Shown: positions 26,590-34,630, numbered from the stretch's first letter. The stretch: DNA of 39,439 nt from an uncultured Lachnospiraceae bacterium (GCA_949742505.1 CATJPU010000229.1:1-39439), one strand, 5' to 3'. Made by a program: numbers and translations. Notes: a model not told the origin generated them from the letters alone.

Positions 26590-27268
26590 GATTCCGGATA
26601 TCCTCTGTATTCTGAATCTCTATATCTGCCAGCAGCGTATCTGTCTGGCAGATTCTTTTTCTGTGATTGAACCAGACGCTGTGCCATCCGGCCTGACGGG
26701 CGCTGACGATATCTACGTCATAGGTATCGCCGATGTACCAGGAGTCTTCCGGTACGTATCCAAGCTTATTTTCGATATTACGGAACGTCATAACGTCCGG
26801 TTTCTGATATCCGGTTTCTCCCGAAATAAAAATATGGCTGTTATCAAACCAGCGTTCCAGTTTCAGCGCGGCTATTTTATTCCGCTGTCCCTTACTGTTC
26901 CCATTGGTGAGGATTGCCATAGGAATCTGCGACGCCTGACAGGCATTCAGGAAATGCTCCATGCAGGGAAACAGGGTGATTTCCCTCTGCCGGAGACGGT
27001 ACTCCTGTTCAAACAGAAGGGCTTCTTCTCTGGAAACCGACAGTTCCGCGCTCTGGTAAGTCATCTGGATCCGTCTGAGGAAGGTATCTTCCGGCGTTAT
27101 CAGACCTTGCTTTTCCTGAGCCAGAATAATATCAGAATAGTGTCTGGAAGCTTTAAAGAGTTCTGTAACATCCACAGACGTCTGTGCGGCGAAGAATTTC
27201 TCATGGGCAAGTTGAAAAGGCTGCATCAGGTTATATAAGGTATCGTCAATATCAAATACAATATTCAT
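26564..27268 (-). CDS. HAD-superfamily hydrolase
   Basis: 234 aa cytoplasmic phosphatase-like protein. Seen: motif I DIDDT (Asp6 nucleophile, Asp8 acid/base), motif II LTNGNSKG, motif III Lys in GYQKPD, motif IV GDTYDVDI, with a helical cap (about 15-95) of subfamily I type. Known: such enzymes dephosphorylate small phosphometabolites; substrate not inferable. Overlaps the nhaC tail by 26 bp. SD GCAGGA, about 11 nt from ATG 27268. Confidence 0.92.
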   Translation of the reverse strand: MNIVFDIDDTLYNLMQPFQLAHEKFFAAQTSVDVTELFKASRHYSDIILAQEKQGLITPEDTFLRRIQMTYQSAELSVSREEALLFEQEYRLRQREITLFPCMEHFLNACQASQIPMAILTNGNSKGQRNKIAALKLERWFDNSHIFISGETGYQKPDVMTFRNIENKLGYVPEDSWYIGDTYDVDIVSARQAGWHSVWFNHRKRICQTDTLLADIEIQNTEDIRNLIPRLSSL

Positions 27269-27492
27269 GTCGTGTAATCCTGCTTTCGTTTTAATTTCTA
27301 AATGACAGTTTACTATATTTCTAGCAGAAAGTCTTTATAATTTTGCGAAATAAAATTTCTCTGGGCTATTATGGTTTTTCCAAGGGTTAAACATAATACA
27401 GTTGCATAAAAAGAACTTGGAGCAGACACGCTCTAGTGTCGAAGTAAAATCAAATGAACGATTCGTATTTCTACATATTTTTCAATACATTC

Positions 27493-27549
27493 ATGCTAAA
27501 ACTATTGAAAAATAAAAGGAAAGAGAAAATTTTAGATACAAAAAAGTGA
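27493..27549 (+). other. Out-of-frame 18-codon ORF ending in an A AAA AAG slippery heptamer
   Basis: ATG 27493 opens an 18-codon frame ending ACA-AAA-AAG-TGA. The heptamer A AAA AAG (27540-27546) is in the correct phase for -1 slippage, and slipping one base enters exactly the frame of the following ATPase (GTG 27546). An SD-like AAGGAAAGAG lies about 14 nt upstream. Downstream, GTCTT (27552-27556) can pair with AAGAC (27579-27583), and GGAG (27561-27564) with CTCC (27584-27587), a possible pseudoknot. No SD precedes ATG 27493, so a plain indel mutation is an equal reading. Confidence 0.4.
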
Positions 27550-28514
27550 ATGTCTTAATGGGAGGAAACGCGACTGGGAAGACCTCCATTGGCCGGATGT
27601 TAATGGCGATATGTAATTTTATTGATAGAAAAGAAGCAGTATACTTGCGGAAAAGAATTGCCGATAAATCCAAAGAAGAATCTGTTACCATGGATTTTGT
27701 AGGAAATGAATATAAAATGTATCGAATAGATATAAGAGTTCTTCCTGAGTCAAGGAATGTCGATTCCCAAGTAGAAGTCTGCATTCGGGTGATAGATATA
27801 GGAAAAAGAGACAGATATGAGACTTGCGTAGAAAAACTTGAAAGAATGCCCATTGAATTTCAGCAGAATTATGTTGAAGAATTAACAAAGGTCGAACCGA
27901 TTGGATGGCTGTTCGCATACCCTGCAGACGATTTAGAAAGAACGATCGCCTGCCCGGAAATACCAGGATTTTCAGAAGTGCTGGAGTATACCCTTAAGGC
28001 GCTGGATCCGGCGATTAAAAAAGTTGAAAAGTTAAAAGAGGTTGACAATACGTATATTATACATATGGATTCAGGGGATATTATTATTCAGGATGGGGAA
28101 ATAATCAAGTCTAATATTTTATCCAGCGGTACAAAAGCAGGGATAGATATTGCGCGTTTTGTTTCATCCATCTATGCACATAAAAATGGATTTTATTACT
28201 GTGATGAAAAATTTTCTTATATTCACAGTGAAATAGAAAAAGCATTTTTAAATGTAATGATACAAGGTTTGAAGGACAATGAACAATTATTTTTTACTAC
28301 GCATAATTCAGATATCCTGGACTTGCCTCTGCCGAAACATACCTACATATTCTTAAGAAAGGATATAGCGGATGAAACCCAGCCTATCAAATGTGTTTAC
28401 GCGTCAGATTATCTGAAACGTAATACGGATTCTGTACGAAATGCAATCGACAATGATTTGTTTTCAGTATCTCCCAATATCGAATTGATTTATAATATTG
28501 CAGACAGAGGATAA
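27546..28514 (+). CDS. AAA/OLD-like ATPase of a two-gene module, 5' end in question
   Basis: 322 aa as an ORF from GTG 27546. Seen: Walker A GGNATGKTS beginning only five residues in (Lys12), an ABC-signature-like LSSGTKAGI, a diverged Walker B (YYCDEKFSYIH), and a His switch FTTHNSDIL. Known: this is the SMC/OLD/AAA_15-type fold, where Walker A normally follows 25-40 residues of a first strand pair; here that part is missing from the frame. No start codon exists between the in-frame stop at 27513 and GTG 27546, and no SD fits GTG. The protein is therefore frameshifted at its start, by mutation or by programmed slippage. AT-rich compared with neighbours; followed by a TOPRIM-like partner, a pairing typical of phage-defence modules. 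Confidence 0.75.
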   Translation: MNVLMGGNATGKTSIGRMLMAICNFIDRKEAVYLRKRIADKSKEESVTMDFVGNEYKMYRIDIRVLPESRNVDSQVEVCIRVIDIGKRDRYETCVEKLERMPIEFQQNYVEELTKVEPIGWLFAYPADDLERTIACPEIPGFSEVLEYTLKALDPAIKKVEKLKEVDNTYIIHMDSGDIIIQDGEIIKSNILSSGTKAGIDIARFVSSIYAHKNGFYYCDEKFSYIHSEIEKAFLNVMIQGLKDNEQLFFTTHNSDILDLPLPKHTYIFLRKDIADETQPIKCVYASDYLKRNTDSVRNAIDNDLFSVSPNIELIYNIADRG

Positions 28515-28535
28515 ATGTCAGGAAAAGGATATACT

Positions 28536-29135
28536 ATGAGAAAAAATGAGTATTTTCAGTATTTTGTTGAGGGTGAAGACGAAAGAAAACTAATCAATGT
28601 TTTGAAAAGTGATTTGGAGTTCATACTTCCCAGAAGGGTACAGATTTTTAACGTAACACAACAGAGATTAACCAAATTAAGATTAATGAATTTGAAAAGG
28701 GGAACGAAAGTTGTATTAGTGTTTGATACGGACGAAGGGAATGAGTTGATTCTTCGTTACAATATCGAATTTTTAAAAGGGGCGGATGTTGTGTCAGAGG
28801 TTATATGTGTTACACAGGTTCGGAATTTGGAGGATGATCTAAAAAGAAGCTGTAAAATGAATCAGATTAAGGATTTATTAGGGAGCAAATCTAATAAAGA
28901 TTTTAAGCATGATTTGATTAAAGAAAAAAATTTGGCAGGAAAATTAAAAAAGTTTCAGTTTAACTTTAGTAAATTTTGGGATACAATTGACAAAGATAGG
29001 TATAGAGAAATTAAAAATGAGGCTTATAAGATAAAAAAAGATAATCGTAAGAGGAACATGTCTCGCGTCGCCCACAGGGTACCCCTCTATGGACATACGG
29101 TTGTCTCACAAGATGTATTTATCAGACATCAGTAG
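28536..29135 (+). CDS. TOPRIM-like (RloB/DUF4435-like) partner protein, 3' end replaced by a repeat
   Basis: 199 aa from ATG 28536 (AAAAGGA, 6 nt); ATG 28515, directly after the ATPase stop, is an alternative. Seen: FVEGEDERKL (Glu12) and VVLVFDTDEGN (Asp64, Asp66), the Glu and DxD of a TOPRIM-type metal site, then a Lys-rich helical half. Known: ATPase plus TOPRIM pairs include PARIS (AriA/AriB), AbiL and OLD-type systems. The last 22 or so residues are a translation of the dispersed repeat at 29070-29117, so the native C-terminus is probably lost. The family assignment is by motif and context only. Confidence 0.62.
   Translation: MRKNEYFQYFVEGEDERKLINVLKSDLEFILPRRVQIFNVTQQRLTKLRLMNLKRGTKVVLVFDTDEGNELILRYNIEFLKGADVVSEVICVTQVRNLEDDLKRSCKMNQIKDLLGSKSNKDFKHDLIKEKNLAGKLKKFQFNFSKFWDTIDKDRYREIKNEAYKIKKDNRKRNMSRVAHRVPLYGHTVVSQDVFIRHQ
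29070..29117. repeat. Copy C of the dispersed 48-bp repeat
   Basis: Ungapped alignment with copy A (24939-24986) gives 36 matches in 48 positions, including ATGG, CGG, TGT and TCACAAG. It overlaps the end of the TOPRIM-like gene and supplies its stop region. Confidence 0.72.
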
Positions 29136-29189
29136 TCCGGTATAGTGTAAAAGGATTTCCAGATGAGAGTCATGGTTTGGGGAGGAAGC

Positions 29190-30218
29190 ATGTTTAGTAA
29201 AGAAAAGAAAATCAAAAAGATTATACTGCGGGCGCTTAAGATTGGAATCGGCAGCAGCGTGGCAATTGCAATTGCTTCGATGCTGGAGTTAGAGCAGATT
29301 GCTCCGGCCGGGACAATTGCTCTGCTTACGCTAATGTCTACAAAATGGGATACAGTGAGATTGTCTGTTTACCGGATTCTTTCTTTTTTCATTGCGGTTC
29401 TGCTGGCGGGGATTATCTTTAATTTTATTGATGACGGCTGGATGGGTTACGGTCTGTATGTATTTGCAAATGTGCTGATTGCAGGGATGCTGGACTGGAT
29501 GGGGACGATCTCGGTAAATGCGCTGGTAGGCGTGCATTTTCTGTCCAGCGGGGAATATACGGTGGAATTTGTGCGAAGCGAGCTGTTGCTTGTGGTGATA
29601 GGAGTTATCATTGCGCTGATTATGAATCTGTTCAATGACGACCACAATCGCAGGCAGGATATTATTGACGGGATGCGCTATGTGGAGTACCAGCTTCAGG
29701 GAATTATCGGGGAGCTGGCATTATATCTGTCGGGTAAACCAATGGAGCAGAATGTATGGCTGGATATGCGGGCGTTGGAGGCAGAGGTTTTAGCGTATAT
29801 CAGAGAAGCGCAGGAATATCAGGATAATACGTTTCAGTCCCACCCGGGATACTACATAGAATATTTTGAGATGCGCTATCAGCAGTGTAAAATCTTGCAC
29901 AACCTGCATGCGGAGATGAGAAAGGTACGGTCTATGCCGGTGCAGGCCCATGTGGTTTCCGAGTATTTGCTTTATATGAAGCAGTATGTGGTTGAGGTGA
30001 ATCTGCCGGAGAAGCAGATTGAGAAGTTAGAAGAACTCTTTGAGGATATGAGAAGGGAGAGGCTTCCGAGAACCAGAGAGGAATTTGAGAGCAGAGCGAT
30101 ACTCTATCATATTTTAATGGACATTGAGGATTTTTTGCTGACTAAGAAAAAGTTCGTAGATAATCTGGATGAACAGAAGCTGCGCAGATATTGGGATGCT
30201 GAAAATAAAAAGAAGTGA
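29190..30218 (+). CDS. Aromatic acid exporter (ArAE/FUSC-like) family membrane protein
   Basis: 342 aa from ATG 29190, which has GGGGAGG 4 nt upstream; ATG 29163 (AAAAGGA, 7 nt) is in frame and nearly as good, adding nine residues. Seen: four to five hydrophobic segments in the first 150 residues, a NDDHNR stop-transfer, then a soluble helical domain of about 190 residues with ESRAILYHILMDIEDF. This layout matches the Gram-positive ArAE_1/DUF939 group. Known: E. coli AaeB-type proteins export aromatic acids, but substrates in Firmicutes are unknown. Stands alone, convergent with the DUF885 gene. Confidence 0.82.
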   Translation: MFSKEKKIKKIILRALKIGIGSSVAIAIASMLELEQIAPAGTIALLTLMSTKWDTVRLSVYRILSFFIAVLLAGIIFNFIDDGWMGYGLYVFANVLIAGMLDWMGTISVNALVGVHFLSSGEYTVEFVRSELLLVVIGVIIALIMNLFNDDHNRRQDIIDGMRYVEYQLQGIIGELALYLSGKPMEQNVWLDMRALEAEVLAYIREAQEYQDNTFQSHPGYYIEYFEMRYQQCKILHNLHAEMRKVRSMPVQAHVVSEYLLYMKQYVVEVNLPEKQIEKLEELFEDMRRERLPRTREEFESRAILYHILMDIEDFLLTKKKFVDNLDEQKLRRYWDAENKKK

Positions 30219-30240
30219 AGGCTTGAACTCACTGTTACAA

Positions 30241-30280
30241 TCTGCCAGCAAGAAAAAGATTGTTGCTGGCAGACTGATTT
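30241..30280. terminator. Hairpin between convergent genes
   Basis: TCTGCCAGCAA (30241-30251) and TTGCTGGCAGA (30263-30273) form a perfect 11-bp stem over an 11-nt loop. TGATTTT follows on the + strand; the minus side has TTGTAAC, so it is better for the + gene. Confidence 0.75.
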
Positions 30281-30290
30281 TATCATGTTC

Positions 30291-32147
30291 TTACTGCCGG
30301 AAAATGGTATCCCTAAGCAGATAAAAGGGCATAGGCCCCGCATCGAGTACGGCTTTATGGAAGCGTTTTTGGGTAAAATCTTCCCCCCATTTTTCGATTG
30401 CTTCTTTTTTTAATTCGAGAAATTCTACATATCCAATATAGTATTTCAGGTAGTTTGCAGGGTCGGCTATAATCAGGTCATAGATGTCCTCAATTACATT
30501 AGTATCGGAAATACCATATTGGTGAAAGAAGGATACCGTATCAATCAGCGTCCAGCCTTCGTAGTGAATCCCCATATCGGCCAGGGCATAAATACCCAGT
30601 AAAACAGAAGCATTGCGCTGTAGAAGCGTTGCCTGCCCGACGGGTAATCCTGTGGTATAGTAACTCATCATTTCTGTGTAAGTGGCCCATCCTTCCGTAT
30701 AGCCGCCGCAGCCTAAAAGGCTTCGGACAGGGGCCGGGTCAGAGGCGGCATAATATACATTCTGGTAGAGATGACCAGGATATCCTTCATGTGCCAGCGT
30801 GGTATATAAGTCTAAATCATCCGGTAAATGGCCGGGATTGATATAAATTGTCTGGTTGTCGGTGTTATCTATGGCGGGAACCATGTAAAAGGCCGGGCTT
30901 AAGTATTCTTCCATTTCTGGTTGAACGTATTTAACATCGGTAGGAGTATCGGGGATGGCCGGAAAATTATCTTTTAATTTACCCTTTAAGTCAATTAAAA
31001 TGGAGTCGGGGTTGGAGTCCGCCAGTGTAAATTCGGGAAGTAATCCGGCAGAGGTTTCGGACGCAGAGCCGGAAGTGTTCCCGGAAGTATTGCCGGAATT
31101 GTTTTCAGGCGCAGAGCCGGGCAGGTTTTTGCCGGTATTGTCAGCGGCCTCATCCTGAGGCGCGCCGGCGAGGGATGCATATTCCGGCGAAGAGAGGATT
31201 TCCTGCATTGCTAGCAAATCATCGCGCATCTGCTGCTTTGTTAGCGCTTCTAATTCTTCGATGGTTCGCTCAGAACCGGTTTCGTCCTTTACAAGATATT
31301 CATAATAAGCAGAGCCGTCAGGAAGATAGCATAGTCCGTTCTGGTTTCTTCCGCTTTCTCTAAGTTTCATGAGATCGGCGGCTAATTTCTGATAAGCGGG
31401 AAAAACATAGTTTTCCAGAGCCTGTTTATTCTCAGAAATATATGAATCCTTTTTAGACTGGTCGCAATCTTCCAGTTCATCTAATCTTTTTTCAAAGGAG
31501 GAATACAGATAATTACTGTTCCCCATGCCAAGAAATGAATTGCATTCGTCAATAATCGAATCGACAGTATAGGAGGCCATAAACAATCCGGCTTCTGATT
31601 TGGCCTGCTCGAAGGAGAGCAGAGAATCAAAATGTTCCGGAACGGTTTTTAAAAGTTCGAGATAAGTAGCTACATCTGTTTCCCGATAGAAACGGTACTC
31701 TGATAGAAGCACTGGAAGCTGGGACTGAATGCCTGTCATTGGGCTTAGAGGCTCATCGTATAAAGAATACGGAGCGCCATCGAGAGTCCGTTTGAGAGAA
31801 TCCTCAAGAACCTTCCAGGTGAGCTGATTGTCAGAATTTAGCTCCTGATAGGGTATTTTATTTAAGATGCTTAAGCAGTTTTCTGTAGCGGCGCAGATCT
31901 CGGCGGAAGATACAGAATATGTGCCAAGGGAGACGGCGGGGTTATCAATACCGTAGTCAGACGGGTTGCACAATGTGTAATGCAGCGTAATTGTATTAGA
32001 GGAAACTTCCTGAGAGAATAAAGATTCGGTAAATGATTCAAATTTGCGGTCGGCATTGAAAAATAAGCGGTCGCTTTCGACACAGCAGAAAACTAATAAC
32101 AGACTTAAGGAAAGTAAAAGTGCGGCAATCGTACGTTTTTTAGGCAT
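30291..32147 (-). CDS. DUF885 metallopeptidase-like exported protein
   Basis: 618 aa. I start at ATG 32147 (AGGA 8 nt upstream); the frame is open for 66 more codons but these translate a repeat-rich stretch. Seen: a signal sequence MPKKRTIAALL with a long hydrophobic core ending in VFCC (a Cys at 21-22 hints at lipid anchoring but the lipobox is not canonical), an Asn/Ser/Gly-rich insert in the middle, and the HEGYPGH zinc-type motif at 453-459 followed by GYTEGWATYTE. Known: DUF885 proteins are predicted metallopeptidases, often lipoproteins. Substrate unknown. Adjacent to peptidase T, same strand, 239 nt apart, so a peptide-utilisation link is possible. Confidence 0.85.
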   Translation of the reverse strand: MPKKRTIAALLLSLSLLLVFCCVESDRLFFNADRKFESFTESLFSQEVSSNTITLHYTLCNPSDYGIDNPAVSLGTYSVSSAEICAATENCLSILNKIPYQELNSDNQLTWKVLEDSLKRTLDGAPYSLYDEPLSPMTGIQSQLPVLLSEYRFYRETDVATYLELLKTVPEHFDSLLSFEQAKSEAGLFMASYTVDSIIDECNSFLGMGNSNYLYSSFEKRLDELEDCDQSKKDSYISENKQALENYVFPAYQKLAADLMKLRESGRNQNGLCYLPDGSAYYEYLVKDETGSERTIEELEALTKQQMRDDLLAMQEILSSPEYASLAGAPQDEAADNTGKNLPGSAPENNSGNTSGNTSGSASETSAGLLPEFTLADSNPDSILIDLKGKLKDNFPAIPDTPTDVKYVQPEMEEYLSPAFYMVPAIDNTDNQTIYINPGHLPDDLDLYTTLAHEGYPGHLYQNVYYAASDPAPVRSLLGCGGYTEGWATYTEMMSYYTTGLPVGQATLLQRNASVLLGIYALADMGIHYEGWTLIDTVSFFHQYGISDTNVIEDIYDLIIADPANYLKYYIGYVEFLELKKEAIEKWGEDFTQKRFHKAVLDAGPMPFYLLRDTIFRQ

Positions 32148-32254
32148 AGCTATTTCCTGTAATGTTTTGTCTATACTTATGCAAAGAGACAGTCGGTTAT
32201 GCAACTGCATTGCATAGAAGCCGCGGCGGCGGCGCAAAGACTTGATTTCAGAGA

Positions 32255-32329
32255 GCGCTGCATTCCAAGCCTTGATGTAGTCGGCGCTAGAGCGTGTCGT
32301 CATCCGGGAGGGCGCTGCATTCCAAGCCT
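32255..32329. repeat. Short direct repeat upstream of the DUF885 gene
   Basis: An 18-bp perfect repeat, GCGCTGCATTCCAAGCCT, occurs at 32255-32272 and 32312-32329 (period 57 bp), with similarity continuing a few bases beyond. It lies in the 239-nt gap between peptidase T and DUF885 genes, in GC-rich DNA unlike the flanks. No gene is supported here. Confidence 0.75.
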
Positions 32330-32386
32330 CGGCGTAGCTTGCCATAACGCCTGTGCTTGTGAAGCAGCGCCTGCAGAAAAGATATA

Positions 32387-33610
32387 CTATGCCTGGTCTG
32401 CGTACAGTTTTACCAGTTCAATTATCACATCTACACTTTTGTCCATGGCTTCTGCCGTAATATGCTCATAGGGACCATGGAATGCATGGCCGCCGGTACC
32501 TAAGTTCGGGCAGGGAAGCCCCTTGAAACTTAACTGGCATCCGTCTGTACCGCCGCGGATAGGGGAGATAAGAGGAGTTACGCCGGCTGCACAGCAGGCG
32601 GATTTGGCATTGTCAACCAGATGCATACATCCAGCGATGATTTCGGCCATATTTTGATACTGTTCGGTAATAGTCAGACTGACGGTGCCCTCGCCCCATT
32701 TTTCATTCAGGTTTTTCTCAATTAAACGGAGCGTCCGCTTACGGGCTTCAAACAAATTCCGGTCATGATCCCGAATTATGTATTGAAGATTTGCCGAGGC
32801 ACAGTCGCCAGACATGCGTTCAAGATGGTAAAATCCTTCGTAATCCTCAGTTCCCCTTGGAGTTTCGCAGCCAGGAAGCAATTGATTGATTTCCATTGCA
32901 ACCAGAGAAGCATTTATCATGGTATTCTTAGAAGTGCCGGGATGAACGCTGAAACCCCGAATATCAAAATATGCTTTGCAGGCGTTAAAATTCTCATACT
33001 GGATTTCGCCTTCTGTGTCTCCATCAAGCGTATATGCGTAATCGGCGCCGAACTTTCCAATATCGAAATGTTTTGCTCCGCTTCCGACTTCCTCGTCGGG
33101 AGTAAATGCAACGCACAGCTTTCCATGCGGGATATTTCTCTCCTGAACGTATTCTATCATGGTGAGGATTTCGGCAATCCCGGCTTTGTCGTCAGCGCCC
33201 AGTATCGTTGTCCCGTCACTTGTGATTAACGTCTGTCCTTTTAGACTCTTAAGGTGTGGAAATACTGCCGGCTCAAGCGTTAATCCGCTTTCTGCAATTT
33301 CCATCGCTTCTCCGCTATAGTTTTCAGTTAGAACGGGGGTGATAGCGTGATTGCAGTAATCAGAAACGGTATCCATATGTGCGATAAAACCAATAACCGG
33401 CCGGTTTTCATACCCTTCGGTGGCCGCAAGATGGCCATACAGATAGCATTGTTCGGTAAGCTGCACATCCTGAAGTCTTAATGCTCTCATCTCCGTTTCC
33501 AAAATTCTAGCCAGGTCAAACTGGCACTGGGATGAAGGAACTGTATTGCTGTTCTCATCGCTGGGAGTACGTATCGCAGCGTATTTTAATAATCTTTCAT
33601 AAGCTCTCAT
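32387..33610 (-). CDS. pepT: Peptidase T (tripeptide aminopeptidase)
   Basis: 407 aa from ATG 33610 (AAAGGA about 10 nt upstream); an in-frame TTG at 33619 abuts the SD and is less likely. Cytoplasmic M20B zinc enzyme that removes N-terminal residues from tripeptides. Seen: zinc ligands His78 and bridging Asp140 (IAHMDT, GADDKAG), catalytic Asp80, catalytic Glu173 and Glu174 (TPDEEVG), Asp196 (LDGD), and the C-terminal GGHAFHGPYE histidines. Full length, no defects. Likely helps use imported peptides. Confidence 0.95.
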   Translation of the reverse strand: MRAYERLLKYAAIRTPSDENSNTVPSSQCQFDLARILETEMRALRLQDVQLTEQCYLYGHLAATEGYENRPVIGFIAHMDTVSDYCNHAITPVLTENYSGEAMEIAESGLTLEPAVFPHLKSLKGQTLITSDGTTILGADDKAGIAEILTMIEYVQERNIPHGKLCVAFTPDEEVGSGAKHFDIGKFGADYAYTLDGDTEGEIQYENFNACKAYFDIRGFSVHPGTSKNTMINASLVAMEINQLLPGCETPRGTEDYEGFYHLERMSGDCASANLQYIIRDHDRNLFEARKRTLRLIEKNLNEKWGEGTVSLTITEQYQNMAEIIAGCMHLVDNAKSACCAAGVTPLISPIRGGTDGCQLSFKGLPCPNLGTGGHAFHGPYEHITAEAMDKSVDVIIELVKLYADQA

Positions 33611-33737
33611 GGTGTTCAATTCCTTTCTACTATTTTTGCTCTTTTGTTATTTGCAGGCTGTCTGGATGGAGTGCCCGCTCAGAAAAATTTACCATAACGG
33701 ACATTAAGTCCATTAATTGTAAATATCTGTCCGAACC

Positions 33738-33773
33738 GTTACTATAAGCGGTTCATAAGCCGTGAATAGTAAC
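33738..33773. repeat. Inverted repeat upstream of pepT
   Basis: GTTACTAT (33738-33745) and ATAGTAAC (33766-33773) enclose CGG-TTCATAAG-CCG; an overlapping alternative stem is GAACCG/CGGTTC (33733-33754). It lies 128 nt upstream of pepT, in the 250-nt gap before the broken gene. Could be an operator or a transcript end; no T-tract is present. Confidence 0.5.
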
Positions 33774-33869
33774 AGTCAGTAAATAGTATAGCATATTTTT
33801 TCCGTTTACACTCAGTTAAAAAGCAGATATAATCAAAATAATGGAGTTACTGTTCAAGGGCCTTGCATT

Positions 33870-34438
33870 TTGCTGCAAGGTATCCAGTCAGATTCCTGTT
33901 ATTGGGGATATATTTTGGAGGCAGTAAAATCGCTTCTTACGGAGCAGAATACGTTATTTGACGATATGGGGAAAAAACTGGCAGACTCCGAGGAATTGGA
34001 CAAAATGCTGCGTGTGATTTTGTTTAATGGAAAAAAGATTCTCTATAGTCCGGATGTGGAACCGGTTAATCTGGGGACTATGTTTGGATATCTGAAAAAT
34101 GAAGAGGGGTTTGTCGCCGTTACAAACCGTATTTTTGAAACCCGGTTATATAATCGCTATCTATCAGAAGAACTGACAGGAAGCGCTATCGGAGACGCCG
34201 CCAGTTGCGCCGGACAGATGTAATCATTGATTATCTGGGAAAGCAGTATGTGCTGGAAATGAAAATATGGCATGGAGAAGAATACAACCGGCGCGGCGAG
34301 TTACAACTGGCGGAATATCTGGATGATTATGGATTGGATAAAGGTTATCTTCTTAGTTTTAACTTTAATAAGAATAAAAAGACCGGGATGAAGGAGATAC
34401 GCTGCGGCAGTAAGACGATTGTAGAAGTGGTGGTGTGA
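33870..34438 (+). pseudogene. Broken AAA-ATPase/PD-(D/E)XK (DUF1703-type) gene
   Basis: Two out-of-phase fragments. The first (33870-34223) matches the middle of the family: SLLTEQNTLFDD, ILFNGKKILYSPD, LGTMFGYLKNEEGFVAVTNRIFETRLYNRYLS. The second (34205-34438) is the nuclease-like C-terminus: RRTDVIIDYLGKQYVLEMKIWHG (Asp, and Glu-x-Lys of PD-(D/E)XK), GELQLAEYLDDYGLDKGYLLSFNFNK. The N-terminal ATPase half is missing and about 80-90 residues between the fragments are deleted, with a frame change. Family recognised from recall of its conserved boxes. Common in Clostridia and Bacteroides as scattered, often decayed copies. Confidence 0.75.
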
Positions 34439-34468
34439 CGCGATTTTTACATTTCGAAAATATTCAAA

Positions 34469-34497
34469 TTGATATAATGGTATAATTATGTTATAAT
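34469..34497 (+). promoter_or_regulatory. Sigma-A promoter of the Panacea/PemK pair
   Basis: TTGATA (34469-34474), 17 nt, TATAAT (34492-34497). Two more TATAAT hexamers lie at 34473 and 34481 but lack a matched -35. The pair is near consensus. Confidence 0.75.
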
Positions 34498-34547
34498 TAA
34501 GCCCCTAAACAGCGTTGGCGGAAATGAGGAAAAAACATGGCTTAATT
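34495..34547 (+). repeat. Inverted repeat in the toxin-antitoxin leader
   Basis: AATTAAGCC (34495-34503) and GGCTTAATT (34539-34547) are perfect 9-bp inverted arms 35 nt apart, starting at the -10 box. They could form a leader stem or an operator for autoregulation. Confidence 0.55.
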
Positions 34548-34567
34548 GAATACAAAAGGGGATAACA

Positions 34568-34609
34568 ATGGTTAACGAGGGCGTAGTAAGACCGTGGTTT
34601 TTATTTTAG
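34568..34609 (+). CDS. 13-residue leader ORF before the Panacea gene
   Basis: ATG 34568 with a good SD (AAAAGGGGA, 5 nt) opens a 13-codon ORF (MVNEGVVRPWFLF, stop TAG 34607-34609), 21 nt before the antitoxin start. It may be a translated leader that tunes expression of the pair, or chance. No known family. Confidence 0.4.
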   Translation: MVNEGVVRPWFLF

Positions 34610-34630
34610 ATAACAGGAGGAGGTAATGAT

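Noticed and set aside
26564..27238. Plus-strand ORF opposite the HAD hydrolase.
   Set aside because: The minus frame has all four HAD motifs and an SD; the plus frame has no family features.
15571..32305. The shared ACACGCTCTA word at 15586, 27426 and 32286 as a dispersed repeat family.
   Set aside because: Only 10-12 bases are shared without flanking similarity; matches of this length are expected by chance in 39 kb on two strands.
32148..32345. N-terminal extension of the DUF885 protein by 66 codons.
   Set aside because: It translates a direct-repeat stretch; a signal peptide begins at ATG 32147 with a proper SD.
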